This document shows positions 24,961 to 37,290 of a stretch of DNA of 64,000 bases, in pieces. How positions within the stretch are numbered: the stretch's first letter is position 1; every line of letters begins with the position of its first letter. Below the pieces are notes generated by a model that did not search any database, was not told the origin of the DNA, and saw only the letters and a program-made list of their open reading frames with translations. The translations under genes were made by a program, and so were the position numbers. The stretch comes from Tanypteryx hageni (Eukaryota; Arthropoda; Insecta; Odonata; Petaluridae), in contig CM054117.1 in assembly GCA_028673005.1 (NCBI GenBank), forward strand, positions 31,344,561 to 31,408,560, written 5' to 3'.

Positions 24961-26736
24961 CCTTTTTTCCAGCCTTTCTTCCTCTCGCCTCACCGCGCGA
25001 GTCGGTTTTAATACTCTGGCTTCATCGCGGCGAAGAAAGTGACACGCCGGGTAAAGTGCACTTCGTTGCGCTTTTTGGAAAGGAGTTGTTGTTAAAGTGG
25101 GCGTCGCGGGGTCGAGTGAGGACGCGGAGGGAGGTGTGGGGGTGGTGAGTGTTGTGGGAGAAAAGGGGGGTGAGTGGGTAGGTTTGTCGGTTACAAGTTA
25201 ATTGCAAACTCGCGTATCGGGTGTTAAATTTATACGCATTGCGATTTCTTGTCTCCGCCCTCCCGACTCAAACCCACCATTTTGAAGTGTCAGCGGGATG
25301 GATATACGAGTATCTTTTTCAGTAATGGTTTAGGATACGTGTTGCAACCTCGAGAGGGTTTTTATTTTTCGGCCCCATGCGGCGTCTATTTTTCCTTCGC
25401 TCTTTAGACCGGAGAAATTAGTCTCGGGGGAATGTTTATCGCTCTTTGTCTATCGCCATTTGATGCACAGCTGAATTAAAATAGCGGGGATGCGTAACTT
25501 CTAAAAGGGAGGATTGGGATCTGCGATTCGCAAAGCCGGGATGTCGTTGCATCTGTATAAGTGTCCGAGATGAGTTACGTTGGAAGATTATCGGTGAAAA
25601 CCACGATGTTATTAACAAATTTTATGTCCAGTGTTAAAAGTCTTGAGTGCTGTTTTTGGACCGTTTTAATAACTAAATAATTTAAATAAGCTAATTGCTT
25701 TTTTATACTGTAGATAATTTAGAACTCTTCTTTAATTATGTGCACAGGTGTTTATTTAGCGATAAATATTTCTGCGAAATCGTCCGCCGTGTGTCCGTTC
25801 TTTATTTACGGTACTTGATTCTGTAAAATATTACCAATCATTGCTTCAAATCTCGTATTTTATGGGCCATAATTTCTTGGAGGGAAGCTGAAGCTTTCCT
25901 CTTAAATCAAAATAGCGTCTTAGGATTTAGATGTCTGATTATATTGTCGGTGACTGCATGCACATTAACGGTAGGTTTCTTTAGAGCGGTGGAATGGCTA
26001 CTCCATCCCTGTCTGCCTTTCCGAGCGCATGCATAATGGCTACTTGGCAAGCTGGTTTTATCTCTCGGATTTTCATTCCCTCATTATTTTTCAACGGGAG
26101 GGATTCGAATGTATGGTTTGGAAGTTTAACCGAAGATTCCTCGTTTAGATGCTTCACTGTTATCCGTAAGAGCTGTTCGCGGAGTGTTTTTTCTCATTCA
26201 TCGAGTCTATTTTATTCGACCCGGACCGGGTAAAATATTTGAATTTAGGAGGAAGAAATGGTTCTCGTTGCAAGGATAATTTGTAGAGAGCGATGAAAGA
26301 AGTTATTTTGACGTGTTCGATGCAAAACAAAAAACAGCAGTGGCATCCAGACTTGCTCTATCTTTCGATTCCTATCCCGCGTAATATTTTGTTGGCTCTA
26401 AATTTATATTCTGTTAAAATATTTTAAGAATAACTAGTTTGATTTAATCCGTCAGCTGTCTATACTTGATCTCAGGATAGTGAACGATATTTATGCACCG
26501 TACCTTGAGTTGACTTACTAGGCAGTGACATTGTTTGTCGCTAAATTTAGTACCTATAGAAGTAAATAGAAGGAAATTAAATTTACTATCTTAACTAGGA
26601 TATTCTGTTGAGGGATGATGGTACATTTTGGAACCAAGAAGGGAGGAATTAATTTTTAGTTATATTTTTCGTTCGATTTAAATTACTTCAATGGTAATAG
26701 TTTTTTAAATAATCGACTAACAAATTGACGCAATAT
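24961..26736. other. Unassigned sequence
   Basis: CpG- and G-rich to about 25200, then AT-rich. No recognisable gene. Confidence 0.5.
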
Positions 26737-26876
26737 GTATCTCCAATAGCCATAAAAATGCTATGAAAACCAGATGTTCATTCCGGTTACAAAGCTATCG
26801 CCATCAGTGGCGATTCAACAATGGCAGATTCTTTATTATGTGGTTTATATAACCTTTCCATGGCTATTGGAAATAC
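26737..26876. mobile_element. Small MITE (family C, copy 1)
   Basis: A 140-bp element with long imperfect inverted ends: the left arm reads GTATCTCCAATAGCCAT and the right arm, reverse-complemented, reads GTATTTCCAATAGCCATGG. The similarity continues inward for roughly 35 bases (AAAxGxTAT and AAACCA blocks). A small internal palindrome, CGCCATCAGTGGCG, sits near the centre. The same ends recur at 38148-38248. I see no clear target duplication, so the superfamily is left open. The almost fully palindromic structure could form a hairpin in RNA. Confidence 0.7.
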
Positions 26877-27562
26877 CTCTTGTGTGTATTTATTTTTAGC
26901 CGTCTGGGAAACTCGATAATTCTCTATTGTATTTATCGGCTGAAATTTCCAAGGCTTCCCGTGTTTTTTTTATTAAAACCATCGAAACCTTGCTAATGGC
27001 ATGTTTACTCAGCCAGAAATTTCTTGTGTGCGAAAATTATTTCCTTAAACTTCTTATCAGCATTTCTCCCATTCCCGGATTCTTTTATCGCATTAGAACC
27101 TCGTCATTCGTTACGGCCAAGTGTGCTGTGTACACGTTCGCCCACTTTTGGTCAATACATTAACACGTCCACTTTAGTCCTCCATAAATTTCTCCCATTA
27201 TGCTTGTTTAAGTTTCTCGTCCCGTATCACGATTTAATTTCGGGTATAGCCATTGGTCCCATCCCGGAAATCCCCGATCCCAACATAAATCACACTCTGC
27301 CCTTACTCAATCCGAAGAGAGAAGATGGGAAAGGAAAAAAAATGAATAAAACCAAGAGACCATCCTGAAAATTGTAAAAGGCCTGCGCGATCCTCACGTT
27401 CTGTTGATTTCTCTCTCTCTCTCGATGTACTTATTGTCTCACTCCCTCTAGTGCGTGTGTCACGCCCTTGGTTTTTTATATGTATTTCCTCGATTCGCCG
27501 CCCGGCTAATCTAATCACGAGTGGATTCCCCCGAAAACCACCATCCGTCACCGACGGAGCCA
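26877..27562. other. Unassigned sequence
   Basis: No gene recognised. A (CT)n run lies near 27410-27422. Confidence 0.5.
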
Positions 27563-27770
27563 TCCGTAATTGCTATTCACTTCCCTCTCGTCCCCGTCGG
27601 AGAGTGGCTCGCATCCGTTTCCCTACCTCCCTCTCTTTTCCTCCCTTTACCCCCCAACGAACGCCACTAAACTTTCCTCTTCCTCCCTCTTTCCACTCGG
27701 TCGCTCCCCTCTCTCTCCCTATTGATTCTCCATCTCTCTCCATTACGGTGCCTTTCACCCTCGGGCAGGG
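27563..27770 (+). repeat. Pyrimidine-rich block followed by a purine switch
   Basis: C/T-rich motifs dominate to about 27770. The + strand then switches to GGGGAGGGGAGA-type purine sequence to about 27835. Open frames here are compositional. Confidence 0.6.
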
Positions 27771-30700
27771 TTTTTGAGTGTGGAGGGGGGATAAAAAGGG
27801 GAGGGGAGATAGGCCGTTGGGTAGGGAGGGAGAGGCGAACCTTATATTCGAGAACCTCGCTTTTGGCGCACGTTATCCTTCCTCGTCGATATTTGACAAG
27901 ATTGGCGATATTTATGGAGGAGTAGGATGGAATGATACGGTTAGAGGAGGGACGCCGTGCCGTCGGTTCTCTCTTTTGATAAACGGAAGTGTGTCCGCCT
28001 GCGCTGGTGGAAGGAGTGATGGAGGGGGACGAGGAGGAGGAGGTGTTTAGGAAATGGAAATGGAGTTTAGCTTCCCTAATGGGGCTGCTCTAGAATTTTT
28101 GGACGAGCACTGAGGATTTCGGTCGTGGAATAGCGGGTCGCAGGAGTAAACATTCCGAAATATTTTTTATGCTCGGATATATTTTGTGACGGTATTTATG
28201 ATCGTTCAACCGCCGAGTTGCATCGTACATACGACAGATGTTTGATCCACAGGGTGTCCCAAAGGCATATTTATTCCCAAGTGTTAAGGTTGTGTCGCAA
28301 AAACACACACACATGCTATATTTTCTGTATTTATTGTTGTATGTTGTAGTGTTTGGTTTTCTTTTCGTTATATTTGATTTATTCAGCCGCAATTGTTTCT
28401 AACAATCAAAAACATTAGTACGGGTGCATGTTTTCAGGACAGAATGGTGCGGTGCAGATTTTGATGATTCATCTTTCGTATCAAGAGATTAATGACCCAA
28501 ACACTCGTTATTAAACTCTCCGCTATTCTGAACGAACTCAAGTCACTTATCCTCGCCATGAAAAAAGCGAGAATTAAAAAAACAGCAAATCCCATTTGCA
28601 GCTTACCACAACCAGGAGTATAGAGACTTGTGCTACCAATCATTATGAAGACTAAATAAACCATAAATATAGCTTATGTATGTTTTATTTTTACTTATTA
28701 ATCTTAATAGGTGGGGGTAAAGGAACTTTTGTGACGCCATGTACGCTAGCAACAAGCGTGAGAGAATCGATTGGTCAAGATAATAACGGCCAATGGTCGG
28801 CTAAACAAGGTTGTAGCCAAGTAGGCGATTTCCTTTTACGATGTGTTCATTATTTAAGCGTGGGTGGACCAACAAGTCGTTCCTGCAGTATGCGAAGAGT
28901 TTCGGGACTTGCATTTACACGTTTAAAAAGGCTTCTGCGAGAACTCGAATAACCTCCGAATGGTCCGTTTGTCGTCCGTAAATCAGAGCGCTCAATCAAA
29001 ATTCAGTTTGTCGAGCGTTTTACATAATTCATCGTGGCGCAGTCGTTTAGCCACCTGTCGTCGCTAAACTGCCCTTAAGAGAACGTTTTATCAAGCGTAC
29101 GACGCCGCAGCCCGACTAAATGGCCGAAATAGAGAGGTTCCTAGTTAGGATACTGTCATGCGAGGGAAAAACACTTTTTGTTTGTCTTATTTATCTTCCC
29201 GCTCGCCACTTTGTCTTCTCGGAATCCCGTCCTGCCTTCATCCGTAATTTTTTCTCCTTCCCGGTCGGTCAGCCCCCACGTGATCTGCAAGGTCGGCCGG
29301 GAGGAGGAGTCAAGAGGTCAGGCGCTTGGGCCAGGAAATGTGGGCATTGCAAGCCCTCTCTCTCACACACACACGCTCGCTCGTTCGACTCCTTGGGTCA
29401 AGAGTTTGTGAGAGTGGGGTATCGCAAAAGAGGCAAGGGGAGAAGGGAGGATTTTAGGAAGGGATAGTGGGGAAGGAGGAGGGGGAGAGGCGTTAGGAAT
29501 TAGAAGCCAGCTCAAAAGCTTTCCGCCTCATCAGATCGGCCGTTAACTCCCACTTCCTCTCTCTCTCATCGCCCGAAACGCTTGGCGCGCATCAATTGGC
29601 CGCGTAGAGAAAGCGCGTGTCCTTGCATCCATCTCTCCACTTGGTTCTCACGCGCCTCCCACTTTACCTCTCCCACCCCAACCTTATCACTCTTCCTTCC
29701 TCTCTCCTACGAGAGATGTCTCTCCACCGCCAATTTCCTCTATATCTCCCTTCCCTCGGTTACGAGTGGACGCTCTTCTATGGCCTTTAAAGGGAAGTCA
29801 CGTTGGGAACTTATCTGCTCGGTCGTGAAGGGGGAAGATATCTCTCTCCTTCATCCACTCTTCCTCTTTCTTCTTTCTCCCTCCTCTCCTTCTCCCTTTA
29901 TCTGTCTCTCCTTCAAAGGGTGGAGAGATTCCTACGAAATGAGATTTTTTCAGAGACCGTGCGTGTGTTTGCTGCGAGCCTATTTGGGAGGTATATAAAA
30001 AGTGGTCGGGGGATTTTCTCTCGTTTTCTTTTCTTTTTTGCTAGAGATTTTTGCATTCGTTTCCGTGTTGATTCCTCTTCGCAATGGTGTTTGCTAAACG
30101 AGCGGGAAAGATTGGTTTTCCGTTGCCACGTTTTGTTTAGTTTTTTTGTTCGTGGCACGGACAGTCGCGTGTTGCCTAAAAAGGGATCGGTAATGCGAGA
30201 TCGATGATATCTTTTGGGGGTGCTGCAAGGGTTTATGTCCGTCGAATGTTTGCACGATCTCCGCGTCGCGGTGGATTTTTTTTGGGGGATGATCGAGCTG
30301 GTCTCGCGCGTCGAAATAATTGACGTTTGTCGCCGTTCGTTTGTTAATCTTGCAATTTTGGACGTCGTTTAATTCGGAATATCATCTGCTCCCTGGTTGT
30401 GACGTTTTTGGTTTTGGTGCTGGTCAAACTTCCGACGGTTAAATTGACCAACTATGTCTCTGAAATCGCTGTATGGTTTGCCAATTTGATCTTTCCATAA
30501 GGCGAACTCGTTTGAATTATGGCGATTAGATTATAAAATGTTTTTCAATGTGGCTAAATTTTTGCAACATGTATGAAACATGCTATTTTTCCCTGCTAAA
30601 TATAGCTTTTAAAATTAGACTCCATGTTGTCCATTACAAAAATGTTTTCCATGCCCAGAAACGTAGGATTTCTAGCAATTTCATTGATGTTTTTGTCTGA

Positions 30701-32070
30701 TCCTCCTCATCTGGAGTGTGGCGAAAGTATGGCAAAAGAAGGTTCCACGAAATTATTGTTAAAATGATATCCTTACGTTGCACAGTTGTTTTTAACGCAG
30801 GTGCGATTTATAAATCGCGGCTTTCATGATCATATCTGTACTCTTTATTATGAATATTGCCGCAATCAAGTTGTTCTTGTTTCGTCATATAACAACATTT
30901 TCATGTCTTCCTTCGTTTAGGCTCGGTATTGCATTTGGCTTGGATGTATTAAACGTTAGCCAACAGCGTTCATTTTAAATACACAACGCATTTCGAAACG
31001 TTTCTTTTTACGTAATTTTCCATTCTGTCGTGTTGGAAGCCATCTTGTCACCTCCGGTGAAATTTCGCCCGCGCATAGTCCAAGTTTTCGTCGGAAAAAG
31101 CTGTTTTCATCGCTGAGTACATTTATCGCGCGTCTTTTATTTTCGCCCGTTATTAGTGCCACGCGAATGCTTCCGAGTTCCGAACGACCGTAAAAATAAA
31201 ACGGTGACGGTATAGGATCACGGGTCATATCCCAGCGAACGAACAAATTAAGGTCTCCTTTGATGTGTGCCCTGAGGTCTTTTTGACTATGTTTTGTTCC
31301 ATTGCGATTGAGGTCTCGGTTTAACCCGAGAAGGTGGGTGGCGAGACATTTGACTCGAGAGTATACTTTCCAGCTATGGTTCCATCGGGGTCATGGACGC
31401 ACATCATGGGGCTGATGCTGCCGCTGCAAGCGCTGCTCATAAATCACCCGTCGCAAGCAGCCTTGTCTCATTCTCTCTCTTTCCTAAAGCCGCGCCGGCT
31501 GAATTGGTCTTTGTACCTAAGGGAAGAAAGTGACTTAATAAGATTGTCCGTTAATTATAAGGCTGACATTTTTTCCTTCAACTGCGACGCTTCTCGTAAT
31601 GGTTTCGTCGGAATGGGTGGGGGTAATGGATTAATGAAGCGTCCGCGGGTGATTTTATATTCTCTCACACCGGTTGATGAAATGGATCTAACTATGTAAT
31701 TAAGGTTTGGATCTCTTTTTTACCACGAGTGCTACGAATTAAACTACGTGTCACAGGTTTGCCTGAGCGGGGACTTGTACGTAATAAATTATAAAATAAA
31801 TAATATTTGCCCTTTGCCCCTTGACATTATGCATCGTTCTTTTCTGAACCGCCTGACAGAATTGCATAGCTGCCGTTATTAATTATCCCGGATGCTTCTT
31901 GCCTTCACTCGAGTCGAATTGGTGGCCATTTTAACGATGAGTTAATGTTTTTAACATGCTCTCGGTGCCTTTATTTTTCTCGTCATTCTTGCGGAATATT
32001 TTACTGAAGGTCGACTTTTTTTCCGAAAACCTTGGAAAAAATAATCGGAAATGTTAATGAAATTTTATGC
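27771..32070. other. Unassigned sequence with local low-complexity patches
   Basis: No host gene recognised over 4.3 kb. An isolated ACAGGGTGTCCCAAA motif at about 28250 resembles a transposon end but has no partner. Pyrimidine-rich patches lie at 29640-29910. A TATATAAAA box lies at 29992-30000 without an obvious initiator. Open frames at 28680-28952 and 31334-31699 have no recognisable domain. Confidence 0.45.
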
Positions 32071-32290
32071 GCAGAGCTCGCCTGCAACACGGAGTCTTAT
32101 AACACGGATTCTCTACAACGCGGTTCGTTTTTAATACAAAAATTTAGATAACGCGGATTATGGTTCGCATTAACGAGGTTTGGTTGGGCCTGAGATGTGA
32201 TATTTGATATTGCTGGGCGAGGAAGAGACGTTTTGGAAGTACCGATTGCTTTGTTTACAAGTTTAGATAATCGATAACAACACTTATTTG

Positions 32291-32292
<2 letters not shown>

Positions 32293-32344
<52 letters not shown>

Positions 32345-32359
32345 TATATACATATATAG
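32293..32359. repeat. (TA)n microsatellite with CA interruption
   Basis: About 42 bases of pure TA dinucleotide are followed by ACACACA, a second TA run and CATATATAG. Length is likely polymorphic. A Tyr/Ile-alternating open frame across it is an artefact. Confidence 0.95.
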
Positions 32360-32531
32360 TTTACAACTACAAATACATATAGGCATTCGGAGGCCCGAGG
32401 TGCAAGATTAATTTGGACCCCCAGAATGCGATTCATGATTTAGTGTTCATCATTCATTCTAGTGTTCTGTCTTACGAAAGGTTCTACCAATTCATTGATT
32501 GGTTTTTGACTAGGGAATATGTGTACATACA

Positions 32532-32680
32532 TGGTGTGGTGGTTTCCCGTTGCCTTCCACACCAGGCACACACACAGAAGGGAGGAGGGAAACCCGGTGC
32601 CGGCATTTGCCTACTCTTTGCGAAGAGCACCAAGGGAGGCAACTGTTTAATGACCCTTCCGAAGGACGGAGCGTTGACTT
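32532..32680 (-). mobile_element. 5'-truncated SINE copy (same family as 60023)
   Basis: Read on the minus strand, this segment matches the body of the SINE at 60023-60285. The shared order is a CGCTCCGTCCTTCG-like block, CATTAARCAGTTG, the hairpin CTCTTCGCAAAGAG, ATGCCGG, and a CCTCCCTT(n)GTGTGTGT stretch ending in TGTGGAAGG. The tRNA-like head with its A and B boxes is missing. After TGTGGAAGG this copy continues with CAACGGGAAACC, while the other copy diverges. Interior substitutions are numerous, so both are old insertions. Confidence 0.75.
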
Positions 32681-33905
32681 TTGCGCAGTGATTTAGTGTA
32701 CGAAAATAAAAATCTGGCTAAAATGGACTTTGTTAACAACATATTTGATAGTCAGTAAATAAAATATATTCTAATTTTAAAACTACAACATTTGTACCAT
32801 TACTGTAAAAATAAAATACATCGATTCTAAAAAAAATCGATTTTTAGACAAATAAATAACAATTACCATAGAATCATATTTAGCCAAAAACATCAGAATG
32901 TAGGAACATGAACATAATTGACATATTTCTACGTAGGTGCTTCGAAGTGTGCACCTGAAACTACGGACTAAATTCTAACAATTTACTCAAAGCATTTACA
33001 TAAGATGTTTCAATGAAAATTAAGAAAAAGTTTGAATCCGGAGTAGAAAAAAATTAAGATAAAAAAGTGAGAGAAAAATATGGAAAAGCAAAGAAACTTA
33101 TTACTGCTTTTTTATAATCTCATTCTTAATCAACTGCAAGTGAGAGAAGGGAATATGTTCGGGGAAAGCAGGGCAGGATATTAGGTGCCGAGACCAGGTT
33201 TTCCACCTCACAGTCATGAAATGGCTTAAACCATAAGCTCAGCTCGGGCTTCTTGCATAAACTTTCTCACGCATTATGAGTACAGTTGGCCTCTTTGTCT
33301 TCCAAAAGGGTCAGATAGGTCCAGATGGATCTTGAGGAAGGATCTGTACACCGTAGTCTCCATTTCCCTTTTTTAACATTGAGGAAGGATGTTTACATTT
33401 ATAAGGGGAAGTGGTCGGCTAGATGGACGCAAAGAATGTGCCATGAAGATCTTATAAACAACGCCGAGACTGGCGTCAGCTAACAATAAGTATAGAACCA
33501 GAGCGTATAACAGACGAAGCGGTGAGATTGCTTCGTCCACCATTTAAGTTGAAATATATAGAAATTGCGGGGCCGGCGTGTATAGAATTCGCATGAAAGA
33601 GCAGCCTCCAGTGCCAATTCGCTCTTACCCGTTGCCCATGCCTAAAACCGACCTTTGGTGAAGCCCTCGTTTCGATGAGATCCCCTTTTTGACGAGGCCC
33701 CCAGATAGCGCCTGTGCATAAATCCGCCTCTGTATATATGCATTCATCAGGGAGAAATATGGAAATTTTGGGTTTGGAGGAGAGTCCCTGAAGAAGTATG
33801 GAACACAATCCTTTCACTATGGAGAGCTAGTCACATAACACGGATTCACATTGCACGACACCTTTTCGAAGCGCATCCAACGTGTTATAGGAGGACCGGA
33901 TGTAG

Positions 33906-34489
33906 CACTTAGTCTCGCTAATGTCGGTGTCTCTCACTCTATGCTTTTATTTTTTTTATTAAACCGCGACACATTTGTAATCGCATAAATGGATCTTATC
34001 TCTCGCTAGTAAGCAGGCTATGTCGGAAAAAGAATATCCCTCGCCATAATCAAGAGATTTGAGATTTTATTTGCCTTAAAGAATAAGAAAAACCCGACAG
34101 AAAGGGATGTGTTCATTCATACTGATCCCCATTTTCTTCGCCGTGTCTATTTAATTTGCCAGGATTTTCTTCTCCCCTTCCTCCTCCCCCACCTACTCTG
34201 TATCCATCCATGCGTGCGTTCGCAATAAAGCCCTTTTCCACCTCCTCCCTTTCGACCGGATATTTTCCGACTCGATAATTTTTGCGTCACTTTGGTGGAA
34301 GAGGGAAGCACGAGACATTGGCTCTTTGCGGAGGCGGAGAGCAAGGACAAAGAAGAGATGACCCCTTTCCCGGGGTCTCGGAGCCCATATGCCTCGGACC
34401 CCGAAAGGAATTCCCATCGGTTGGGGAGGGTGACCCTTAGCCTCCTCTCTTTCTCAATCTCACCCATTCTCCGGAGAGAAATATGCCGA
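33906..34489. other. Unassigned sequence
   Basis: No recognisable gene. Open frames at 34147-34467 and from 34292 overlap on opposite strands and enter the pyrimidine block. Confidence 0.5.
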
Positions 34490-35085
34490 TCTCGGGTTTA
34501 TCCCCCTCCTCTCCAGCCCCCAGCCTCCTCCCCCTCCCTGCGGTTTCCGCATCCTTCCCGCCAGATCATCTCCCATTTCCTACCACGTCTCCCTTTGCTC
34601 CATTTCCTTCCTACAATCGACGTTTCTAGTCCCTCTCCCATCTTCCTTTTCCCCGCCTACTCAACATCATTTCTCCTTCCTATCATCCCGTCCCTTTTCG
34701 TCCTTCTCTTATTCTCCTCTCTCCTTCCTCTCTCTCTCTTACTCTCTCTCTCTCGCCGCATCTGCCCTGCCCGACCTCTCACCTTTCTCTCTCTATCACA
34801 CCGAAAACCTTTTCCTTCCCGTCAAGCCCTCTTCCCTTCGTTCTCTCTCTCTCTCTCGGCTACCCTCCCATCCATCCATCCCTTTCCTCCCATCCCTGCT
34901 TCCCACACCCACCCCCCGCTTCCTTCCCTTCCCATACACTCTTCCTTCTGTCTTAATCCACTTGTCTCACTGCTGTTGACCTCTTGGCCACGGACCTCTT
35001 CTTCTCATCCTCGGCTACTCGAGAATCCCTCGCTCTCTTTCTCTCTTTTCGTCCTGTTGATGTCAGCGCACGCTCCTTTCTCATC
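34490..35085 (+). repeat. Pyrimidine-rich block
   Basis: C/T-rich sequence with TCTCTCTC runs and TCCATCCATCC repeats. A 386-codon open frame spans it and is Ser/Leu/Pro-rich over this part. It has no domain beyond the low-complexity region, so I do not call a gene. Confidence 0.75.
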
Positions 35086-36289
35086 CTATCCTTCTGAACT
35101 ACTACTTCATCGCGTCCGAAAAACAGTCGCCTCTTTCTCTCCTTTTATTTTTTTGCGATGTTTTTCGCTCCTTTTTTTGATTGCTGGTTTGTTTTTTTTC
35201 CCTCCCGGAAGTAGGGGAGGGGGGCTTTTACAGCCACTTCATTTCGGGTTTCTGGGTAATAGGTTGGTCGTTAGGGTGGTAATGAGCGGAGGAGTGGATT
35301 TATTCTCTAAAAAAATACGCGGCTGGGCGAAATGGAATCGCCGTCTCTTTTGTGTCTTGGAAGAGTTTGGCAATAAGTTTCGGCTCGTGCGTGTTGTCTT
35401 TTGTCGCCTAGTCGTTTCGAGCCTCGATTCGTCTAATTTCTTGCCTAACTGAGTTCTATCGGGATGCTAAGTTGACTTTGTTTTACCTTCTCATTAGTTA
35501 ATTCATACAACTTTTTATCCGATCTTTTCTAAGTCGAATTTTAGATAAGTTGAAGATTATGCATTTTCCGTTAGTCTTCCTATACGGTTATTTGAAGTTG
35601 TGTCGATCGAATGTCTATGATTTGAGTATTGTTACCATCCCATAAGGATATAGTGAAAGATATTCGGCTGTTTCGGCGGAAATATACTGGATATCGAAAC
35701 GAGATTTATTCAGATAGATCTCGAGAATGATTCATTCAACACTGAATAAGAGAGCTCACTTGACGGCTTAAACCCAATAGATGGTCTAGTTAACTCCTGT
35801 AGCCATAGGACGGTTGTGAAATTCTTTATCGAGGCAGAGGTGAATTAGCATTGCAGTCGGCTACTATGCAGATGAAATGTTTATATGGTTATTCAACAAT
35901 TTTTTTACCTAGGTCATCTGTTACCAGTGGACTCCTTTTTACCTTTAAAAGTTCCATTTTGAGTTATGATAAAAATTTCTTAATTATTTGATGTCGTTGA
36001 TTAGTGAGGTACTTTCGAGTCGTAAGGTGTTCTATGCCCACGCATTGTGACACATCAGTGATAAGAGAGATTTCCCTATGATAGCTCACCGACGGCTTCT
36101 AACAACGTTTTTCGCTGTTTTTTGCGCGGATTATCTAACCTGTCATCCACGAGGCATTTAAATTTGTCGCTGTATGTAAATATTTTATTCATGCAGTATA
36201 TCGTTTGCGTTCGGGCGGGTAGAGTTTTCAACGGGGTGATTATGCGATTATGGTTGATTGGATGAGGAATCCATAAGTCTCGCCTTTCT
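35086..36289. other. Unassigned sequence
   Basis: T-rich to about 35200, then ordinary AT-rich DNA. Nothing recognised. Confidence 0.5.
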
Positions 36290-37290
36290 CGTGTTTTCAT
36301 CGCCGTCTTCCCTATTTCCCACCCTTCGCAGTCGACGCTTGTCCTCTCTCCCTCTCCTCTCTCAACCTCTTCCCCATCTTCCCCTTCCCCCCACCTCCGC
36401 CCCGTGGCGCCTCTATCTCCTTCTCGAGGGAAATCCCTCGCCTCTACCTCTCTCTTCCCCTAACCATATCCATTTCTCCTGTCCCTTTTTGCCCTCCCCC
36501 GACCGTTCCCCTCCCCCCTCCTCCGCCGTCGCCTTTCCCCCCTGCCCTCCCTCCTTCCTCGACGTCCGCGCTGCCTTCCTGCTTCCTCCGCAACCCCCAA
36601 AGCCCTCCCCTACCCTCGCCGCCACACTCACCCAAGCTTTGGCATCGATCTACTGACGTCAACACTGGTGGTGGGTGGAGTAGAGGGAGAAGGGGAGGGG
36701 AGGGTGAGAGGGGTTGCAAAGGGAGCGCAGAGAGAGGGAATGGGAGAGAGAGACTTCCTCTTCTCCATTGTGGAGGGTATAGGGTTATAGATTTTCCTCA
36801 AAACACCCCACCACGCCCTCTCCTCTCTCTCCCTCCGTCCATCTCTTCTGCTTCCACTTTGATTTTGCGATTGCGAGAGGTAGAGAGAGAGAGAAGGGGA
36901 TTCGCGAGTCACTCCATTGATTGATCCTAGATGAGAGGGAGAGAAGGGGATAAGAGGAGTCGGTTGGCTGGGGTAATGCTCAACCTTTCTCCTCTCTTTC
37001 TCCATCTTTCTCTCCCACGAGCCGTTGGGTCTGTCTACGCAGATGGATAGATATAAAGATAGTCGTGGGAGAGAAGTGTGTGGAGATAGTGACGAGTTTG
37101 TTGGCTGGGAAATAGGGTAAGGGAAGGAGGTAAGGGGGGGGGGGGGTGGCGCGGAGTGAGGGAGAGAGGCGTCGAGTGGTGGCGGCGTCCTGTGGAGTGG
37201 GAAGCCGAGTCGTCGGTCGGCCGCCTCCGTATCGCCTCGTTCTCTCCCCACTGCCTCCCCTCTTTCTCTCCCCACTGCCTCCCCTCTTTC
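36290..37290. repeat. Alternating pyrimidine/purine strand-switch region
   Basis: The + strand is pyrimidine-rich at 36290-36625, purine-rich at 36660-36770, pyrimidine-rich at 36795-36860, purine-rich at 36870-36960, pyrimidine-rich at 36980-37020, purine-rich at 37060-37170, then pyrimidine-rich again from 37225. Up to 233-codon open frames overlap on both strands and have no domain. The repeated polarity switches distinguish this from a simple expanded microsatellite. Confidence 0.6.
37241..37288 (+). repeat. Perfect 24-bp tandem duplication
   Basis: Two exact adjacent copies of a 24-bp unit that starts TCTCTCCCCACTGCC and ends CCTCTT. It lies in the pyrimidine-rich right part of the strand-switch region and suggests recent slippage. 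Confidence 0.9.

Larger units (their letters stand above)
32080..33905. mobile_element. Pogo/Tigger-like end sequences flanking a composite remnant
   Basis: Near the left edge (32085-32125) there are repeated AACACGG, ATAACACGGATTC and CAACGCGG motifs. Near the right edge (33830-33905) ATAACACGGATTC recurs, together with an inverted AACGTGTTATAGGAGGACC. Such ATAACACGG repeats are characteristic of the ends of pogo/Tigger-group elements. I cannot show that the two ends belong to one insertion: the terminal inverted similarity is weak and no TA duplication is decisive. The interior holds the (TA)n microsatellite and a SINE fragment. A 113-codon minus-strand open frame (33476-33817) shows no transposase motif. 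Confidence 0.4.

Noticed and set aside
28250..28290. ACAGGGTGTCCCAAA as a transposon end
   Set aside because: No opposite end within several hundred bases. Kept only as a remark.
28680..28952. 90-codon open frame preceded by a TTAATAG acceptor-like motif
   Set aside because: Not recognisable as any family. There is no matching donor, and length is within chance expectation.
31334..31480. Possible small exon on either strand around the CTGCCGCTGC motif
   Set aside because: Both strands give short open frames with no domain. Upstream in-frame stop on the minus strand and no convincing splice pair.
32380..32430. GGAGGCCCGAGG resembling the GGCCCGAGG of the family B hAT end
   Set aside because: Similarity is limited to about ten bases, with no downstream alignment and no duplication.
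34292..35452. 386-codon open frame
   Set aside because: Its core is a pyrimidine-rich low-complexity block, and the ends show no recognisable domain or splice context.
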